DNA from: Burkholderiales bacterium
Lineage (GTDB): Bacteria; Pseudomonadota; Gammaproteobacteria; Burkholderiales; SG8-41
Direction: 5' to 3'
Length of the DNA stretch: 36,121 nt
Assembly (NCBI GenBank): GCA_019746155.1
Contig: JAIESJ010000090.1
Location: 1 to 36,121, forward strand
In this document: positions 7,353 through 15,361 of the stretch, piece after piece
Layout of the letters: the number at the start of each line of letters is the position of its first letter
How positions within the stretch are numbered: position 1 is the first letter of the stretch
Notes under the pieces: generated by a model
Databases searched by the model: none
What the model was told of the DNA's origin: nothing
Seen by the model: the letters and a program-made list of their open reading frames with translations, nothing else
Position numbers and translations under genes: made by a program

Positions 7353-8471
7353 ATGACTTCCGTATTGCGTGACGCTAAACGCCTGGTCGTCAAGGTCGGC
7401 AGCGGCCTGGTCACCAACCAGGGCCAGGGACTGGATCGCGCCGCGCTGTCGCGCTGGGCGGAACAGATCGCGCAACTCAGGCATTCCGGATATGAAGTCG
7501 TGCTGGTATCGAGCGGCGCGATTGCCGAGGGCATGCAGCGGCTCGGCTGGAAAAAACGTCCGCACGCCTTGCACGAGCTGCAGGCCGCGGCGGCAGTCGG
7601 CCAGATGGGGTTGATCGAGGTCTACGAATCCTGCTTTCGCAAGCACAACCTGCTTACCTCGCAGATCCTGCTCACGCACGAGGATCTGGCCGACCGTAAA
7701 CGCTATCTCAATGCGCGCTCGACGCTGCGCACGCTCTTGGCGCTGGATGTTGTCCCCATCATTAACGAAAACGACACGGTGGCAAGCGACGAGATCCGCT
7801 TCGGCGACAACGACACGCTCGCCGCACTGGTCACCAATCTGATCGAAGCCGATGTGCTGGTCATCCTCACCGATCAGGCCGGCTTATACGACAAGGACCC
7901 GCGCAAGGATCCGGCGGCGAAGCTGGTGGCGGAAGCCAAAGCCGGCGACCCGCAGCTCGAATCGATGGCCGGCGGCGCGGGAAGCCCTATCGGACTGGGC
8001 GGCATGCGCACCAAAGTGCTCGCAGCCAAGCGTGCCGCGCGCAGCGGAGCACATACCGTGATTGCGTCAGGACGGGAAGACAAAGTGTTGCTGCGGCTCG
8101 TGCAGGGCGAGCGCATCGGCACCCAGATCATCGCCGAGAGCGCAACGCTCGCCGCGCGCAAGCAGTGGCTCGCCGATCATCTGCAGGTGCGCGGCCAGAT
8201 CGTGCTGGATGCCGGCGCGGTCAAGGCGCTCAGGATCGACGGCAAGAGCCTGCTGCCGATTGGCGTTCATGAGGCTGCGGGCGATTTCGAACGCGGTGAA
8301 GTCGTGAGCTGCCTGGACGAAGCGCGACGCGAGATCGCGCGCGGCCTCATCAACTACAGCGCGTCGGAAACGCGCCGCATCCTGCGCACGCCCTCAAGCG
8401 AGATCGAAGCCAAGCTCGGCTACGTCGACGAACCGGAACTGATTCACCGGGACAATCTAGTGCTGCTCTAA
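7353..8471 (+). CDS. proB: Glutamate 5-kinase
   Basis: First step of proline synthesis: ATP-dependent phosphorylation of L-glutamate. The amino-acid kinase domain shows VVKVGSGLVTN, SGAIAEGMQRLGW, INENDTVASDEIRFGDND and VLTDQAGLYDKDPR-type motifs, then GGMRTKVLAAKRA. A C-terminal PUA domain follows (about residues 278-360, AGDFERGEVVSC). The 372-residue length fits the two-domain enzyme. It lies 49 nt behind obgE, the usual obgE-proB order. proA is not in the window. Confidence 0.96.
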   Translation: MTSVLRDAKRLVVKVGSGLVTNQGQGLDRAALSRWAEQIAQLRHSGYEVVLVSSGAIAEGMQRLGWKKRPHALHELQAAAAVGQMGLIEVYESCFRKHNLLTSQILLTHEDLADRKRYLNARSTLRTLLALDVVPIINENDTVASDEIRFGDNDTLAALVTNLIEADVLVILTDQAGLYDKDPRKDPAAKLVAEAKAGDPQLESMAGGAGSPIGLGGMRTKVLAAKRAARSGAHTVIASGREDKVLLRLVQGERIGTQIIAESATLAARKQWLADHLQVRGQIVLDAGAVKALRIDGKSLLPIGVHEAAGDFERGEVVSCLDEARREIARGLINYSASETRRILRTPSSEIEAKLGYVDEPELIHRDNLVLL

Positions 8472-8501
8472 AGGCAGCACTGGATTGCAGTGGAGACTAA
8501 T

Positions 8502-8516
8502 GCGGCCACAGGCCGC
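8502..8516. terminator. Small GC hairpin between convergent proB and CNP1-like gene
   Basis: GCGGCC-ACA-GGCCGC is a perfect 6-bp stem in the 93-nt convergent gap. There is no T-run on either side, so function as a terminator is uncertain. Confidence 0.3.
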
Positions 8517-8564
8517 GTTATGTCGGAACCACAATCTGGTCCTGCTTTAGCCGGGGCAGCGCCC

Positions 8565-9089
8565 TCACCGGGGCCGGCTGCCGTACTTGAGTAAATCGAG
8601 CGCCTGTTTCGCGTCTTTCACCGGTACCTTGCCGTTGCAAAAGAAGTCGGTGTAAAGCACCCCGTGATGGCGGTTGACCTCCTTGTACTCGATGCGCCGC
8701 CACTGCGGATCGCGCGCCCGTGACCACGTGCCGTCGTTGCGGCCGATGGCGTAGTATTTCTGCTGCCGCACGTCACAGCGCATGCCCTCGTAAGTGACAT
8801 TGGTTGCGCCACCCGAGGTCCGGATCACCAGCGTATAGCGCACCACGCCATCGCCGCCCACCGAGATCGACTCGGAGTCGATATAAAAGCGATGGGGGGA
8901 CGCCGCGCCGGCCTCGAACTCAATCAGGTTCTGCGGTCTGGGATAGGGCGGGATTTGCGCCTGGATTTCGGGCCAGGGTTTCTTTTCCTGATCGAATTCG
9001 TAATCCCAGCCCTCCCATTGCGCGACTGCGGGCGCGGGCAGCAACAGCGCCGCCAACAGCGGCACCAGCGATCTCAAATCAACGCTCAT
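8565..9089 (-). CDS. CNP1-like family protein, secreted
   Basis: A 174-residue protein with a cleavable signal peptide (SLVPLLAALLLPAPAVAQ, cleavage likely after AVA). Its mature part matches the CNP1-like family: FYIDSESISVGGDGVVRYTLVI, VTYEGMRCDVRQQKYYAIGRND and YTDFFCNGKVP with two cysteines. The family is periplasmic, typical of Betaproteobacteria, often next to proB, and has no established function. Here its start overlaps the end of the cyclopropane-synthase-like gene by 11 bp, so it is probably translated from the same mRNA. Confidence 0.8.
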   Translation of the reverse strand: MSVDLRSLVPLLAALLLPAPAVAQWEGWDYEFDQEKKPWPEIQAQIPPYPRPQNLIEFEAGAASPHRFYIDSESISVGGDGVVRYTLVIRTSGGATNVTYEGMRCDVRQQKYYAIGRNDGTWSRARDPQWRRIEYKEVNRHHGVLYTDFFCNGKVPVKDAKQALDLLKYGSRPR

Positions 9090-10287
9090 AGATGAAATCG
9101 CGCGTCAGCGGCAACGCCAGCGTGCCCGCGGCAGTCGGCTTGCCGGCCAGTACCTGGAAAATCGACATCCAGCCGCGCTCGAAAGCGTGGGCCGATCCCG
9201 CCATGTAGACGCGCCAGATGCGGAAAACCTTCTCACCCACCTCGGCGAATACCGCGTCGCGGTTGGCCTCCAGCCGTTCCACCCACTGCCACAGCGTTTT
9301 GGCGTAATGCGGACGCAGACTCTCGATGTCCCAGCACTCCAGGCCCTGGGCCGACATCCCGGCAATCACTTCGGAAATATGCACCAGCTCGCCGCCCGGA
9401 AACACGTAGTCGTCGATGAATTCCCCGATGTCGCTGCCGAGCTCTTCCTGGCCGAGCGAGTTGAGCGTAATCCCATGGTTCATCACCAGGCCGCCGGGCT
9501 TGAGCAGGCGGAACATCTTGGCGAAGTAAAGCGGAAGGTTTTTCCTGCCGACATGCTCGAACATGCCGACACTGGCGATCTTGTCGAACGGCTCGTCCTC
9601 CGGCACGTCACGGTAATCGAGCAGCTTGACTTCACATAAGCCGTCCAACCCCTGTTCCCGAATCTGGCGCCGGGCGTAATCGTACTGGTTGCGGCTCAGG
9701 GTGACGCCTGTGGCGCGCACCTTGTAATGCCGGGCCGCCCACATGATGAGCGCGCCCCAGCCGCAACCGATGTCGAGAAAACGCTCCCCGGGCCGCAACT
9801 GCAGCTTGCGGCAAATGTGATCGAGCTTCTGCTCCTGTGCGATATCAAGCGTGTCATCGGCGCGCCGGAAATAAGCGCACGAATAAACGCGACGCCGGTC
9901 GAGCCACAGACCGAAGAAATCGTCGCTCACATCATAGTGATAGCGGATCGCCTTGCGATCGAACAGGCGCGAATGCCGCATCCATTTGCGGAACCGGGAA
10001 TTTTTGCCGTGCGGCAACACCGGCACGACACTCAGCGTCTCGCTCATGCGCACCAGTTCGCGCGCGTCGCCTTCGACATCGAGTTCCTGCTCGACGTAAT
10101 GCCGGGCGAGTTTCCCCATGCTGGGATTGACGAGCGAGGCGAGAACCTTCGGCGAGCGTACCGTGACCCTGACACGCGGCGGCACCGGCGGCATCACCGA
10201 TCGCCCGTTCCACAGCGTCACCCCAAGCGGCAGGCCCAGTTCACGCAGGCGCTGCTCGAAGCGACCCAATAGCCGGGTTTCCATCAT
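9079..10287 (-). CDS. Cyclopropane-fatty-acyl-phospholipid synthase family methyltransferase
   Basis: SAM-dependent enzyme expected to add a methylene group across cis double bonds of membrane phospholipid acyl chains. Similarity to E. coli Cfa is clear: RYHYDVSDDFFGLWLD, VYSCAYF (Cys137, equivalent to the active-site Cys), the SAM motif LDIGCGWGALI (171-181), VGMFEHVG and the YVFPGGEL segment. The ATG at 10287 is chosen because GGAGG lies 10 nt upstream; 402 residues result. Cyclopropanation is often linked to acid or oxidative stress, consistent with the adjacent rubrerythrin genes (an inference). The 125 nt upstream of it show no clear promoter. Confidence 0.88.
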   Translation of the reverse strand: MMETRLLGRFEQRLRELGLPLGVTLWNGRSVMPPVPPRVRVTVRSPKVLASLVNPSMGKLARHYVEQELDVEGDARELVRMSETLSVVPVLPHGKNSRFRKWMRHSRLFDRKAIRYHYDVSDDFFGLWLDRRRVYSCAYFRRADDTLDIAQEQKLDHICRKLQLRPGERFLDIGCGWGALIMWAARHYKVRATGVTLSRNQYDYARRQIREQGLDGLCEVKLLDYRDVPEDEPFDKIASVGMFEHVGRKNLPLYFAKMFRLLKPGGLVMNHGITLNSLGQEELGSDIGEFIDDYVFPGGELVHISEVIAGMSAQGLECWDIESLRPHYAKTLWQWVERLEANRDAVFAEVGEKVFRIWRVYMAGSAHAFERGWMSIFQVLAGKPTAAGTLALPLTRDFIYER

Positions 10288-10412
10288 ATGCTCTACCCCT
10301 CCCAAGACCCCGCCTTGGTAAGCGTATTTTGCCGTACGTGGCGGCTGTTTGCTTGAGACCAGACCGAGAGTTCACTTAAAGACCATCAATCCGGCCGGAA
10401 ACTGACAGTATC

Positions 10413-10997
10413 CTAAACCAGGTCCGCGACCAGCGAGGCTCTGATCGCCGGATCGATATCTTCAACGGTAACATTGTATTGCGGATGGTCGATCCCGGCG
10501 GAGACGCGCGCACCGCGCTTGAGCGACTGCACCATCGCGGGGTCGAGCTCCAGGCGCAAAAAGTGAACCGATGAAGTCTTGTCGGCATTTTCACGCTCCA
10601 GATCCTCATCGGCAATGGCGTAGACACGCTGGTGGCCCTCAACCTTGATCCAGACCTTGTCCTCGATGCCGATCAGCCTGGAGAGCATTTGCCGCCGCTC
10701 ATCGAGGTCGGGATATTCGATCATCATCGTCGCCTTCCAGTTGCCGCCATCCGGAATCAGCGGATTGTAGGCATCGAGTTCGTCGGCGATGCCCGCTTCC
10801 TCGAAAATTTTCTCGGCACGCAGCATCTCCTGTATCTGATAACGGATGGTCAGCTCGTCCTCGAAGATCAGCGTAACATTGCCGCCCAAATGCAGCGTAC
10901 GGTTTTTCTTGTGCGCCATCACCTTGGCACGGAATGCGTTGCGCGTTTTGGCGTAGGCTTCAAGCGTCATCAGGCTGTCACGGGTAATTTTCGGCAT
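10413..10997 (-). CDS. DUF3501 family protein
   Basis: A 194-residue cytoplasmic protein beginning MPKITRDSLMTLEAYAKTR, with LGGNVTLIFEDELTIRYQIQEMLRAEKI and WKATMMIEYPD; this is the DUF3501 pattern. No catalytic motif or signal peptide is recognisable and function is unknown. It is the third gene of a rubrerythrin / CCG-domain Fe-S protein / DUF3501 set, which I recall as a recurring neighbourhood. A hairpin at 11017-11049 lies in the 60-nt gap to the Fe-S gene. A role as partner or chaperone of the Fe-S protein is only a guess. Confidence 0.8.
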   Translation of the reverse strand: MPKITRDSLMTLEAYAKTRNAFRAKVMAHKKNRTLHLGGNVTLIFEDELTIRYQIQEMLRAEKIFEEAGIADELDAYNPLIPDGGNWKATMMIEYPDLDERRQMLSRLIGIEDKVWIKVEGHQRVYAIADEDLERENADKTSSVHFLRLELDPAMVQSLKRGARVSAGIDHPQYNVTVEDIDPAIRASLVADLV

Positions 10998-11016
10998 GGG
11001 TTTCCTTGGTAAGCGA

Positions 11017-11049
11017 GCGGTGAGGGGTATCTGGGTCTTCCCTCACTGC
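11017..11049. repeat. Gap hairpin between Fe-S oxidoreductase gene and DUF3501 gene
   Basis: GTGAGGG (11020-11026) pairs perfectly with CCCTCAC (11040-11046), extendable by three weaker pairs, around a 13-nt loop. It sits just behind the Fe-S gene stop and before the DUF3501 start. It resembles the other GTGA-rich gap hairpins in this window. Confidence 0.6.
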
Positions 11050-11057
11050 CCGTATGT

Positions 11058-12386
11058 TCACAATCCATAAGCGATGCGTATCAGCGTGACCGGATGCTGT
11101 TTCTGCGCCGTTGTCTCGCCCATCCCCTGCTTGATATGCCGGCCGGCAATCGCGCAATCGGAACTGATGTAGTCTGGCGCGGCTTCCGCCATTTGACGAA
11201 ACACCGGACGGCCGATTTTCATCGACTGCTCGAAGTATTCGCTTTTTACACCCCAGGTGCCGTCGTGACCGGAGCAGCGTTCAATCGTGGTTACCCGGGT
11301 ACCGGGGATCATCTCGAGCAGCTCGCGCGTTTTCTGCCCCATGTTCTGCACGCGCAGGTGGCAGGGCACATGATACGAGACCTTGCCCAGCGGCTGCTTG
11401 AAGTCGGTCTTGAGCAGGCCATCCTTGTTGCGCAGAATCAGATATTCAAAAGGATCGAACATCGCCTCGGCCACCGCCCTGACGTCCGCGTCAGCCGGGA
11501 ACATGAGCGGCAGCTCCTGCTTGAACATCAGCGTACAGGACGGCACCGCTGCGAGGATCGCGTATCCCTGCCGGGCAAGCTTCGCGAGCACAGGAATGTT
11601 GATTTCCTTGTTCCTCTCCACCGCCTCCAGATCGCCCAGTTCGAGTTTGGGCATGCCGCAGCAGGCTTCCTTTTCCACCAGAGCGGCCGGCACCTCATTG
11701 TGCGCGAGGATTTTCAGCAAATCGTGGCCGATCCCCGGTTCGTTGTAATTCACGTAGCAGGTGGAAAAGATCGCGACCTTGCCCGGCGTGTTCTTGCCGT
11801 CCTTCACGGGAAACGACGTGTCGGGCCGCGCGGTGGCGCGAAATCTGGCACTGTCATACTCCGGCAGCACGCGCTCCCTGTGCACGCCCAGCATGTTATC
11901 CATGAGACCACGCGCAAAACCGCTCTTGTTGGCGGCATTGACCATCTGCACCACCACCGGGATGGTCGCAAGCTTGCCCAGGGTATCGGTGCTGGAGAGC
12001 AATTTGTCGCGGAAACTGACTTCGCCCTTTTTGAACTTGACCGCCTTGGCGCGCAGCATCAGGTGCGGAAAGTCGACGTTCCATTCATGCGGCGGCACGT
12101 ACGGACACTTGGTCATGTAACACATGTCGCACAGATAGCACTGGTCAACAACCTTCCAGTAGTCCTGCTTGGCGACGCCGTCCACCTCCATCGTCTTGCT
12201 TTCGTCGATGAGATCAAACAGCGTCGGAAAAGTCGTGCACAGGTTGACGCAACGGCGGCAGCCGTGACAGATGTCAAAGACGCGCTCAAGCTCCTTCTCA
12301 AGCTTGGCCTCGTCGTAAAAATCCGCGGACTTCCAGTCAAGCGGATGCCGGGTGGGCGCCTCGAGGCTTCCTTCGCGTACTGTCAT
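11058..12386 (-). CDS. Heterodisulfide-reductase-related Fe-S oxidoreductase (GlpC/HdrD-like)
   Basis: A 442-residue cytoplasmic redox protein. Two [4Fe-4S] ferredoxin motifs lie at C40-x2-C43-x2-C46-x3-C50 (CHGCRRCVNLC) and C83-x2-C86-x2-C89-x4-C94 (CYLCDMCYMTKC). Two CCG-type domains follow: one with KEACCGMPKLE and PSCTLMF, the other with PCHLRVQNMG and ERCSGHDGTWG. This is the layout of GlpC, HdrD and related electron-transfer subunits. Lying between rubrerythrin and DUF3501, it may feed electrons to the rubrerythrin, which lacks its own rubredoxin domain (inference). No partner FAD subunit is adjacent. Confidence 0.85.
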   Translation of the reverse strand: MTVREGSLEAPTRHPLDWKSADFYDEAKLEKELERVFDICHGCRRCVNLCTTFPTLFDLIDESKTMEVDGVAKQDYWKVVDQCYLCDMCYMTKCPYVPPHEWNVDFPHLMLRAKAVKFKKGEVSFRDKLLSSTDTLGKLATIPVVVQMVNAANKSGFARGLMDNMLGVHRERVLPEYDSARFRATARPDTSFPVKDGKNTPGKVAIFSTCYVNYNEPGIGHDLLKILAHNEVPAALVEKEACCGMPKLELGDLEAVERNKEINIPVLAKLARQGYAILAAVPSCTLMFKQELPLMFPADADVRAVAEAMFDPFEYLILRNKDGLLKTDFKQPLGKVSYHVPCHLRVQNMGQKTRELLEMIPGTRVTTIERCSGHDGTWGVKSEYFEQSMKIGRPVFRQMAEAAPDYISSDCAIAGRHIKQGMGETTAQKQHPVTLIRIAYGL

Positions 12387-12388
12387 GT

Positions 12389-12476
12389 TGAGTGAAGGGT
12401 GAAGGGTGAAGGGTGAAGGGTGGTTGCGCGCAAAGGTTTTAACCCTTCACGCATTCACCCTTCACGCATTCACTCG
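12389..12476. repeat. Heptad-repeat gap hairpin between rubrerythrin and Fe-S genes
   Basis: The left arm (about 12390-12421) is four copies of the 7-mer GTGAAGG. The right arm (about 12443-12475) is the complementary CCCTTCAC/GCATTCAC in 15-nt units. The arms can form a long imperfect stem around a loop of about 20 nt. The hairpin fills the whole gap between the rubrerythrin stop (12480) and the next start (12386). Nearly the same sequence recurs at 23366-23456. Confidence 0.85.
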
Positions 12477-12479
12477 GGG

Positions 12480-12899
12480 TTAATCAGCCAGCGCGTCCAG
12501 CGCTTTCTGGAAGCGGTTGGCGTGCGAGCGCTCGGCCTTAGCCAGCGTTTCGAACCAGTCGGCGATTTCGCCGAAGCCCTCGTCGCGCGCGGTTTTCGCC
12601 ATGCCGGGATACATGTCGGTGTATTCGTGGGTCTCGCCCGCGATCGCCGCTTTCAGGTTTTCCCGCGTTTTGCCGATCGGCAGATCGGTCGCGGGGTCGC
12701 CACAGGCCTCCATGTATTCGAGGTGGCCGTGGGCGTGACCGGTCTCGCCTTCCGCAGTCGAGCGGAACACCGCAGCAACGTCGTTCTGGCCTTCCACGTC
12801 GGCTTTCGCTGCGAAGTAGAGATAGCGGCGGTTGGCTTGAGATTCGCCGGCAAAAGCGGCTTTCAGATTGCCGTGGGTTTTGGATCCTTTGAGCTGCAT
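12480..12899 (-). CDS. Rubrerythrin family protein (erythrin type, no rubredoxin domain)
   Basis: A 139-residue ferritin-like four-helix protein that would reduce hydrogen peroxide at a diiron centre. The ligand set is visible as E19 (AGESQANRRY), E52 with H55 (EGETGHAHGH), E89 with E92 (AGETHEY) and E123 with H126 (AERSHANRF). The usual C-terminal rubredoxin domain is missing, so electrons must come from another protein. The ATG at 12899 has an excellent ribosome-binding site (AAAGGAG); open frame further upstream falls in the leader. It is first in an apparent operon with the Fe-S and DUF3501 genes behind a strong promoter. Confidence 0.92.
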   Translation of the reverse strand: MQLKGSKTHGNLKAAFAGESQANRRYLYFAAKADVEGQNDVAAVFRSTAEGETGHAHGHLEYMEACGDPATDLPIGKTRENLKAAIAGETHEYTDMYPGMAKTARDEGFGEIADWFETLAKAERSHANRFQKALDALAD

Positions 12900-12983
12900 A
12901 ACTTTCTCCTTTAAAATCAATATGATACGAAATTCCAGTCGCCCTGAAAGGCTCTGCACCACGCACCTTTCCGAGCGAGAACC

Positions 12984-13046
12984 CACAGAATTAGACTGAA
13001 TCTAATCTGTGAACTGAGTATAAACCCACGCTCCAAGCACTGTCAA
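12984..13046 (-). promoter_or_regulatory. Rubrerythrin operon promoter with PerR/Fur-like operator
   Basis: On the minus strand, TTGACA (13041-13046) and TATACT (13017-13022) are 18 nt apart, giving a near-consensus sigma-70 promoter with start near 13010. Directly at and behind the start lies a palindrome, 12984-13011. Its outer arms are CACAGA/TCTGTG and its core is TTAGACTGAATCTAA (12991-13005), a 7-1-7 repeat with 6 of 7 matching pairs. Spacing and sequence resemble PerR-type boxes, and rubrerythrin is a known PerR target in other bacteria. The identity of the regulator is an inference. Confidence 0.7.
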
Positions 13047-13071
13047 ATCCCGCCGGACCAGACGGCAATAC

Positions 13072-13665
13072 TCAGCGCGCGAGCATGGCTTCAATTTCGG
13101 AAAAGGTCTGCGCCACCTGGCTGGTCTGTATGGCCACACCCAGCTGGCGCGCGATTTGCGTTGCCGAGAACATGCCGCGCACGGTCTGCCGCCCGCTGCC
13201 GTCGACTTCCACGACCAGCGCATGCTGGCGTCCGGCCGCCTTGAGGGTGGCGACGATGTGGCCGACCCTGGCGGCGCGCACGTCTTCGAGATTGAGCACC
13301 TGGAGCCGCTCCTGCGGCGTCATGATGTCACGCACCAGCAACTCTTCACGCCGGATGCCGCGGTGGGCAATGACCTGCATCGGTTTTTCGCCGAGGATAT
13401 CGTTGGCCGTGATCAAGCCCAGCACCCTGCGGTCCTGATCCACGACCAGCAACAGCCGCACGCCCCGCTGGAGCATGCGGCGGTGCGCCTCGTCCACCGC
13501 ATCCCCCGGCAGGATGATAATGGCGGTCACACGGTTGAAATCGGTCAGCACCTGCAGCGCGGGATCGTCAAGCGTGACTTTTTCCGGCACCGGCTGCGTT
13601 GGCTGCGCATAACCGACACCCGGCTGGAGCATGAAGGAAGTCAGGGCCGTGTAGTTTCTGAGCAT
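13072..13665 (-). CDS. CBS-domain protein
   Basis: A 197-residue cytoplasmic protein with a pair of CBS motifs: about residues 55-95 (AHRRMLQRGVRLLLVVDQDRRVLGLITANDILG-like) and about 115-175 (DIMTPQERLQVLNLEDV, then HALVVEVDGSGRQTVRGMFSATQIAR). CBS pairs usually bind adenine nucleotides and act as energy or redox sensors; no catalytic domain is attached. The ATG at 13665 has an AGGAAG site. Its stop lies only about 25 nt upstream of the rubrerythrin -35 box, but that strong promoter separates the two units. Confidence 0.85.
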   Translation of the reverse strand: MLRNYTALTSFMLQPGVGYAQPTQPVPEKVTLDDPALQVLTDFNRVTAIIILPGDAVDEAHRRMLQRGVRLLLVVDQDRRVLGLITANDILGEKPMQVIAHRGIRREELLVRDIMTPQERLQVLNLEDVRAARVGHIVATLKAAGRQHALVVEVDGSGRQTVRGMFSATQIARQLGVAIQTSQVAQTFSEIEAMLAR

Positions 13666-13817
13666 GGTTCTTCCTTTCCCTGCCTGGGGTCCCGGCAGCG
13701 TTGAGCATACTGCGGATATTCCGGACCCATCCAAAGTGCCTGAAGTCGTCGTCAGGCCGCGTATCCTGAAGGTAATGGATACAGATACCACCGCCGGCAG
13801 ATCCGGCAGCCCGATCA

Positions 13818-14354
13818 TCAGCTCTCGATGACGCCGATTCGATGGTTCAGGTCGTTTCTGTGCGGGATGCAGCGTTCGGAGCGACGGCGCAGGTAACGCG
13901 CGAGCTCGTTCAATGCCTTCTGGTAGACATCGCGCTTGAATTCAACCACCGCCTCCATCGGCACCCAGTAATCGTTCCAGCGCCAGGCATCAAATTCCGG
14001 TTTTGCGGTCGCGCGCAGACAAACGTCGCAATCGCGGCCAATCAGGCGCAACAGAAACCAGATCTGCTTCTGGCCGCGGTAGTTGCCGCGCCATTCGCGT
14101 CTGATCCACTGAGCGGGGACTTCATAGCGCAGCCAGTCCCGCGTGCGGCCCAGGATTTTCACGTGCCGGGGGTCCAGTCCCACCTCTTCCTTGAGCTCGC
14201 GATACATCGCGAACTCCGGTGTTTCACCCGCCTTGATGCCCCCCTGCGGAAACTGCCATGAATGCTCCCGTACCCGCTTGCCCCAAAAAACCTCGTTCTT
14301 CCAGTTGCAGAGAATGATGCCAACGTTGGGGCGATATCCGTCACGATCAATCAT
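13818..14354 (-). CDS. rppH: RNA pyrophosphohydrolase RppH
   Basis: Nudix hydrolase that removes pyrophosphate from the 5' end of mRNA and starts decay. The 178-residue protein starts with the canonical MIDRDGYRPNVGIILCN. The Nudix box is visible as GGIKAGETPEFAMYRELKEEVGL (residues 38-60), with the catalytic EE pair. The C-terminal KRDVYQKALNELARYL region is also typical. The ATG at 14354 is chosen from family N-termini. In related genomes rppH lies between proB/CNP1 and proS; here the rubrerythrin and lipid genes intervene. Confidence 0.95.
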   Translation of the reverse strand: MIDRDGYRPNVGIILCNWKNEVFWGKRVREHSWQFPQGGIKAGETPEFAMYRELKEEVGLDPRHVKILGRTRDWLRYEVPAQWIRREWRGNYRGQKQIWFLLRLIGRDCDVCLRATAKPEFDAWRWNDYWVPMEAVVEFKRDVYQKALNELARYLRRRSERCIPHRNDLNHRIGVIES

Positions 14355-14443
14355 GTCGATCACCCAAAGTCGGTTGCTTGACCTGATTTTTTCACAATTC
14401 GGGAAGGAAGAAAAGCGGGGCCGCGACAATAAGCTCCGGACCG

Positions 14444-15232
14444 CTAGATAAAAAGTCGGTACTCGTCGTGACGGTTCATCTTGCGCAAGCCCTCCACGAA
14501 GCGCGGGAACTCGAGAGCGCAGCGTTGTTGCAGCGCAAGTGCCCGTTGCGCCAGCTCGTCCCATCCAGGATTGCCTGGATGATTCCGGAAAGCAAAAACA
14601 ATGACGTTGCCGGGTTTTTCCGCCGGCAGACACACCGTGCCGCCTGGAAATGCAGTCTTGATGCGTTGCAACGCTTCGTTGAACCGGCGATCGCCCCCCC
14701 ACAGATTGACGACCAGGACGCCGTGCGCGTTGAGCCGTTTGTGGCACGCCTCGTAGAACGCCCTGTTCGACAGTTCCTCGACATGGGATTCGGCGTCGTA
14801 GCCGTCGACCACCACCAGGTCGACGTGCTCGCCGGGGCGCGAGACGTGATCGGCGCCATCGCCGATGACGACCGAAAAGCGCGCATCGTCCTGCGGCACG
14901 TGGAAATACCGGCGCGCAATCGCCACCACCTGCGGGTTGATCTCGATCACCCGGGTAGTCGCCCATGGCAAATGTCGGTAAATAAATTTCGCCAGCGAGC
15001 CGCCTCCCAGGCCGATCATGAGCACGCGCTCGGGTTTTTCGTTGAACAGCATGAAGCCCATCATGCTGCGCGTGTAGGAAAGTTCCAGATCGTACGGCCT
15101 GGCGATGCGCATCGCGCTCTGGACGGTGTCGCTGCCGATATGCAGCGAGCGCACCCCGAATTTTTCACTGACGTAAACCGTTTCCGCGTCGTCGGCCGGC
15201 TTGCGGATTTGCCACCTGGCAAGGAATTTCAT
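14444..15232 (-). CDS. Spermidine synthase-like (polyamine aminopropyltransferase fold) protein
   Basis: A 262-residue Rossmann-fold protein with the aminopropyltransferase pattern: VLMIGLGGGSLAKFIYRH (glycine loop 74-80), EINPQVVAIARRYF, a nucleotide-binding IGDGADHV and VVVDGYDAESHVEEL. In true spermidine synthases the catalytic motif is usually DSTDP-like. Here it is DGYDAES, and the N-terminal putrescine-binding domain is short, so the substrate is uncertain. It may be a diverged methyltransferase-like relative. It is divergent from proS and 89 nt upstream of rppH on the same strand. Confidence 0.75.
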   Translation of the reverse strand: MKFLARWQIRKPADDAETVYVSEKFGVRSLHIGSDTVQSAMRIARPYDLELSYTRSMMGFMLFNEKPERVLMIGLGGGSLAKFIYRHLPWATTRVIEINPQVVAIARRYFHVPQDDARFSVVIGDGADHVSRPGEHVDLVVVDGYDAESHVEELSNRAFYEACHKRLNAHGVLVVNLWGGDRRFNEALQRIKTAFPGGTVCLPAEKPGNVIVFAFRNHPGNPGWDELAQRALALQQRCALEFPRFVEGLRKMNRHDEYRLFI

Positions 15233-15361
15233 CGTTTTTTATCCGGCCTGAACCCGCCTATCCCTCACCCTTGCCCAGAGATCGCAAAAAGTTGAGAAAC
15301 TCAAGCCGATCCTCGTCGTGTTGTCCGGTAGAATAAGGGTTTTTGTGGACCCGGAACAAGT

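Noticed and set aside
11094..12395. Open frame of 433 codons on the plus strand opposite the Fe-S oxidoreductase gene
   Set aside because: It is a shadow of the minus-strand gene, whose cysteine motifs are clear. The same applies to long frames opposite leuA (20401-21624), ilvC (23415-24440) and valS (34364-35215).
12389..12476. Possible CRISPR-like array of short direct repeats
   Set aside because: The repeats are contiguous 7-mers without spacers and form an inverted-repeat hairpin. No cas gene is in the window.
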